NCBI RefSeq assembly: GCF_000012945.1
Contig: NC_007510.1
Span: 1,798,001 to 1,862,000, forward strand
Length of the DNA stretch: 64,000 nucleotides
Direction of reading: 5' to 3'
DNA from: Burkholderia lata
GTDB lineage: Bacteria > Pseudomonadota > Gammaproteobacteria > Burkholderiales > Burkholderiaceae
Below are positions 63,011 through 64,000 of the stretch, one piece after another. The stretch's first letter is position 1, and each line of letters starts with the position of its first letter. The notes beneath the pieces are model-generated. The model worked only from the letters and a program-made list of their open reading frames with translations, was not told the origin of the DNA and did no database searches. Position numbers and translations under genes: made by a program.

Positions 63011-64000
63011 ATGCTGATCCATCATGTCGAGCCGTCGATGCAGGACGTCGCCGCCGCCGGCCGGCGCGCGCCCGCGTATGCGTGGCTCGTGTTCGGGCTG
63101 ACCGTCGGCATGCTGCTGTCGGACTACATGTCGCGGCAGGTGCTCAACGCCGTGTTCCCGCTGCTCAAGCACGCGTGGGCGCTGTCGGACACGCAGCTCG
63201 GTTCGCTGTCCGGCGTCGTCGCGCTGCTGGTCGGGCTGCTGACGTTTCCGCTGTCGGTGCTCGCCGACCGCTTCGGGCGCGTGCGCAGCATCGTGCTGAT
63301 GGCCGCGTTGTGGAGCGTCGCGACGCTCGGCTGCGCGCTGTCGACCAACTACACGGAGATGCTCGTCGCGCGCGGCCTCGTCGGGCTCGGCGAAGCCGCG
63401 TACGGCAGCGTCGGCGTCGCGCTGATCCTCAGCATCTTTCCGGCACGGCTGCGCGCGACGCTGACCGGCGCGTTCATGGCCGGCGGCGCGTTCGGCTCGG
63501 TGTTCGGGATGGCGCTCGGCGGACTGGTCGGCGCGCATCTCGGCTGGCGCTGGTCGTTCGGCGTGATGGCCGCGCTCGGCATCGTGCTGCTCGTCGCGTA
63601 TCGCTGCGTCGTGACCGAACGTCGGCTCGCCGCGTATCGCATCGAACCGTGCCGGCGCGACGCCAATACGCCGCGCGACCTGCGCGGCAACGTGCGCGCG
63701 CTGATGTCGGGGCTGTTCGCATCGCGTTCGGTGATCTGCGCGTATCTCGGCAGCGGGCTGCACCTGTTCGTGCCGGGCGCGCTGTTCGCGTGGCTGCCGA
63801 GCTACCTGAACCGTTACTACGCGATGGCGCCCGACCGCGCGGCCGTGCTCGCAGCCGGCTTCGTGTTGCTCGCGGGCGTCGGGATGGTCGGTTGCGGGAT
63901 CGTCACCGACCGCGTCGGCAAGACCGACGGCAAGCGCAAGTGGCTGACCGCGATCGCGTATTGCGTCCTCACGGGCGTCTGCCTCGCGATCGCGTTCCGG
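63011..64000 (+). CDS. MFS transporter, 3'-truncated by window edge
   Basis: A major-facilitator protein starting at ATG 63011, 163 bases after the BKACE gene, and still open at the window end (330 codons). A short cytoplasmic N-terminus leads into AYAWLVFGLTVGMLLSDYMS and several hydrophobic segments, with the MFS loop motif LSVLADRFGRVRSIVLM and ARGLVGLGEAAYGSVGVALI. This looks like a member of the organic-anion or sugar-acid transporter group (ACS-like). Given its neighbours it probably brings in the compound handled by TauD and BKACE. A GGAGACACGC site lies before the start. Confidence 0.92.
   Translation, partial: MLIHHVEPSMQDVAAAGRRAPAYAWLVFGLTVGMLLSDYMSRQVLNAVFPLLKHAWALSDTQLGSLSGVVALLVGLLTFPLSVLADRFGRVRSIVLMAALWSVATLGCALSTNYTEMLVARGLVGLGEAAYGSVGVALILSIFPARLRATLTGAFMAGGAFGSVFGMALGGLVGAHLGWRWSFGVMAALGIVLLVAYRCVVTERRLAAYRIEPCRRDANTPRDLRGNVRALMSGLFASRSVICAYLGSGLHLFVPGALFAWLPSYLNRYYAMAPDRAAVLAAGFVLLAGVGMVGCGIVTDRVGKTDGKRKWLTAIAYCVLTGVCLAIAFR

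Noticed and set aside
60802..63012. A long minus-strand frame opposite TauD and BKACE
   Set aside because: It spans two well-supported plus-strand genes and has no domain of its own.
1..64000. CRISPR arrays, tRNA or rRNA genes, insertion sequences, prophage or integrase genes
   Set aside because: I saw no regularly spaced repeats, no tRNA-like cloverleaf, and no transposase or integrase motifs in any open frame.

Overview
The window is high-GC, tightly packed proteobacterial DNA. Gene content and order point to a Burkholderia cepacia complex chromosome: the order orbJ-orbK-pvdA-orbA-pvdF-orbL at the left edge is the known 3' half of the ornibactin siderophore locus. The genus-level call is an inference from gene order and protein families, not from a database search.

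Layout. (1) 1-10.2 kb: end of the ornibactin operon, with the last NRPS (cut by the window edge), two GNAT acyltransferase paralogues, ornithine hydroxylase, hydroxyornithine formyltransferase and the TonB-dependent receptor. (2) 10.4-15.1 kb: a small defence/stability patch, with VapBC, an AbiEi/AbiEii-type pair with a nested inverted-repeat operator, an M20 amidohydrolase and an orphan ParD. (3) 15.0-27.9 kb: cobalamin block I. cobA-cobE-cobO-cobB run leftwards and cobW-cobN-chlI-vWA run rightwards, each behind its own cobalamin riboswitch. A DUF3857/transglutaminase gene broken by one in-frame TAG lies between the riboswitches. (4) 28-30.4 kb: small housekeeping genes (YaiI, DUF1993, LMW-PTPase-like, NUDIX, a small secreted protein). 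(5) 30.5-35.4 kb: a catabolic unit of CoA-transferase, citrate-type transporter, acyl-CoA dehydrogenase and IclR, behind a long palindrome. (6) 35.5-39.3 kb: secreted GH18 chitinase with two chitin-binding modules, then divergent LysR and MFS. (7) 39.3-48.5 kb: cobalamin block II. cobG-cobH-cobI-(cbiG-cobJ) run leftwards behind a third riboswitch; cobL-cbiD-cobK-cobM run rightwards. (8) 48.5-52 kb: two transporter/MarR pairs, each with a visible palindromic operator. (9) 52-53.6 kb: a less GC-rich patch with two unrecognised proteins. (10) 53.6-55.7 kb: GST and porin. (11) 55.9-64 kb: a MalT/LuxR regulator divergent from UspA-type protein, quinone oxidoreductase, TauD-type dioxygenase, BKACE and MFS (cut by the right edge), which looks like an uncharacterised catabolic locus.

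How the genes work together. The two cob blocks supply most of the oxygen-dependent corrin ring pathway, cobalt insertion and adenosylation: CobA, I, G, J, M, K, L, H, B, N, O, plus CobE and CobW. CbiD stands where CobF is expected, and a CbiG domain is fused to CobJ. ChlI and a short vWA protein stand where CobS and CobT are expected. No cobQ, cbiB, cobP, cobU or cobS-type lower-ligand gene is seen in the window. The ornibactin genes make and take up an iron chelator. The most notable regulatory structures are the three B12 riboswitches, the AbiE operator, the twin MarR palindromes and the palindrome in front of the CoA-transferase unit.
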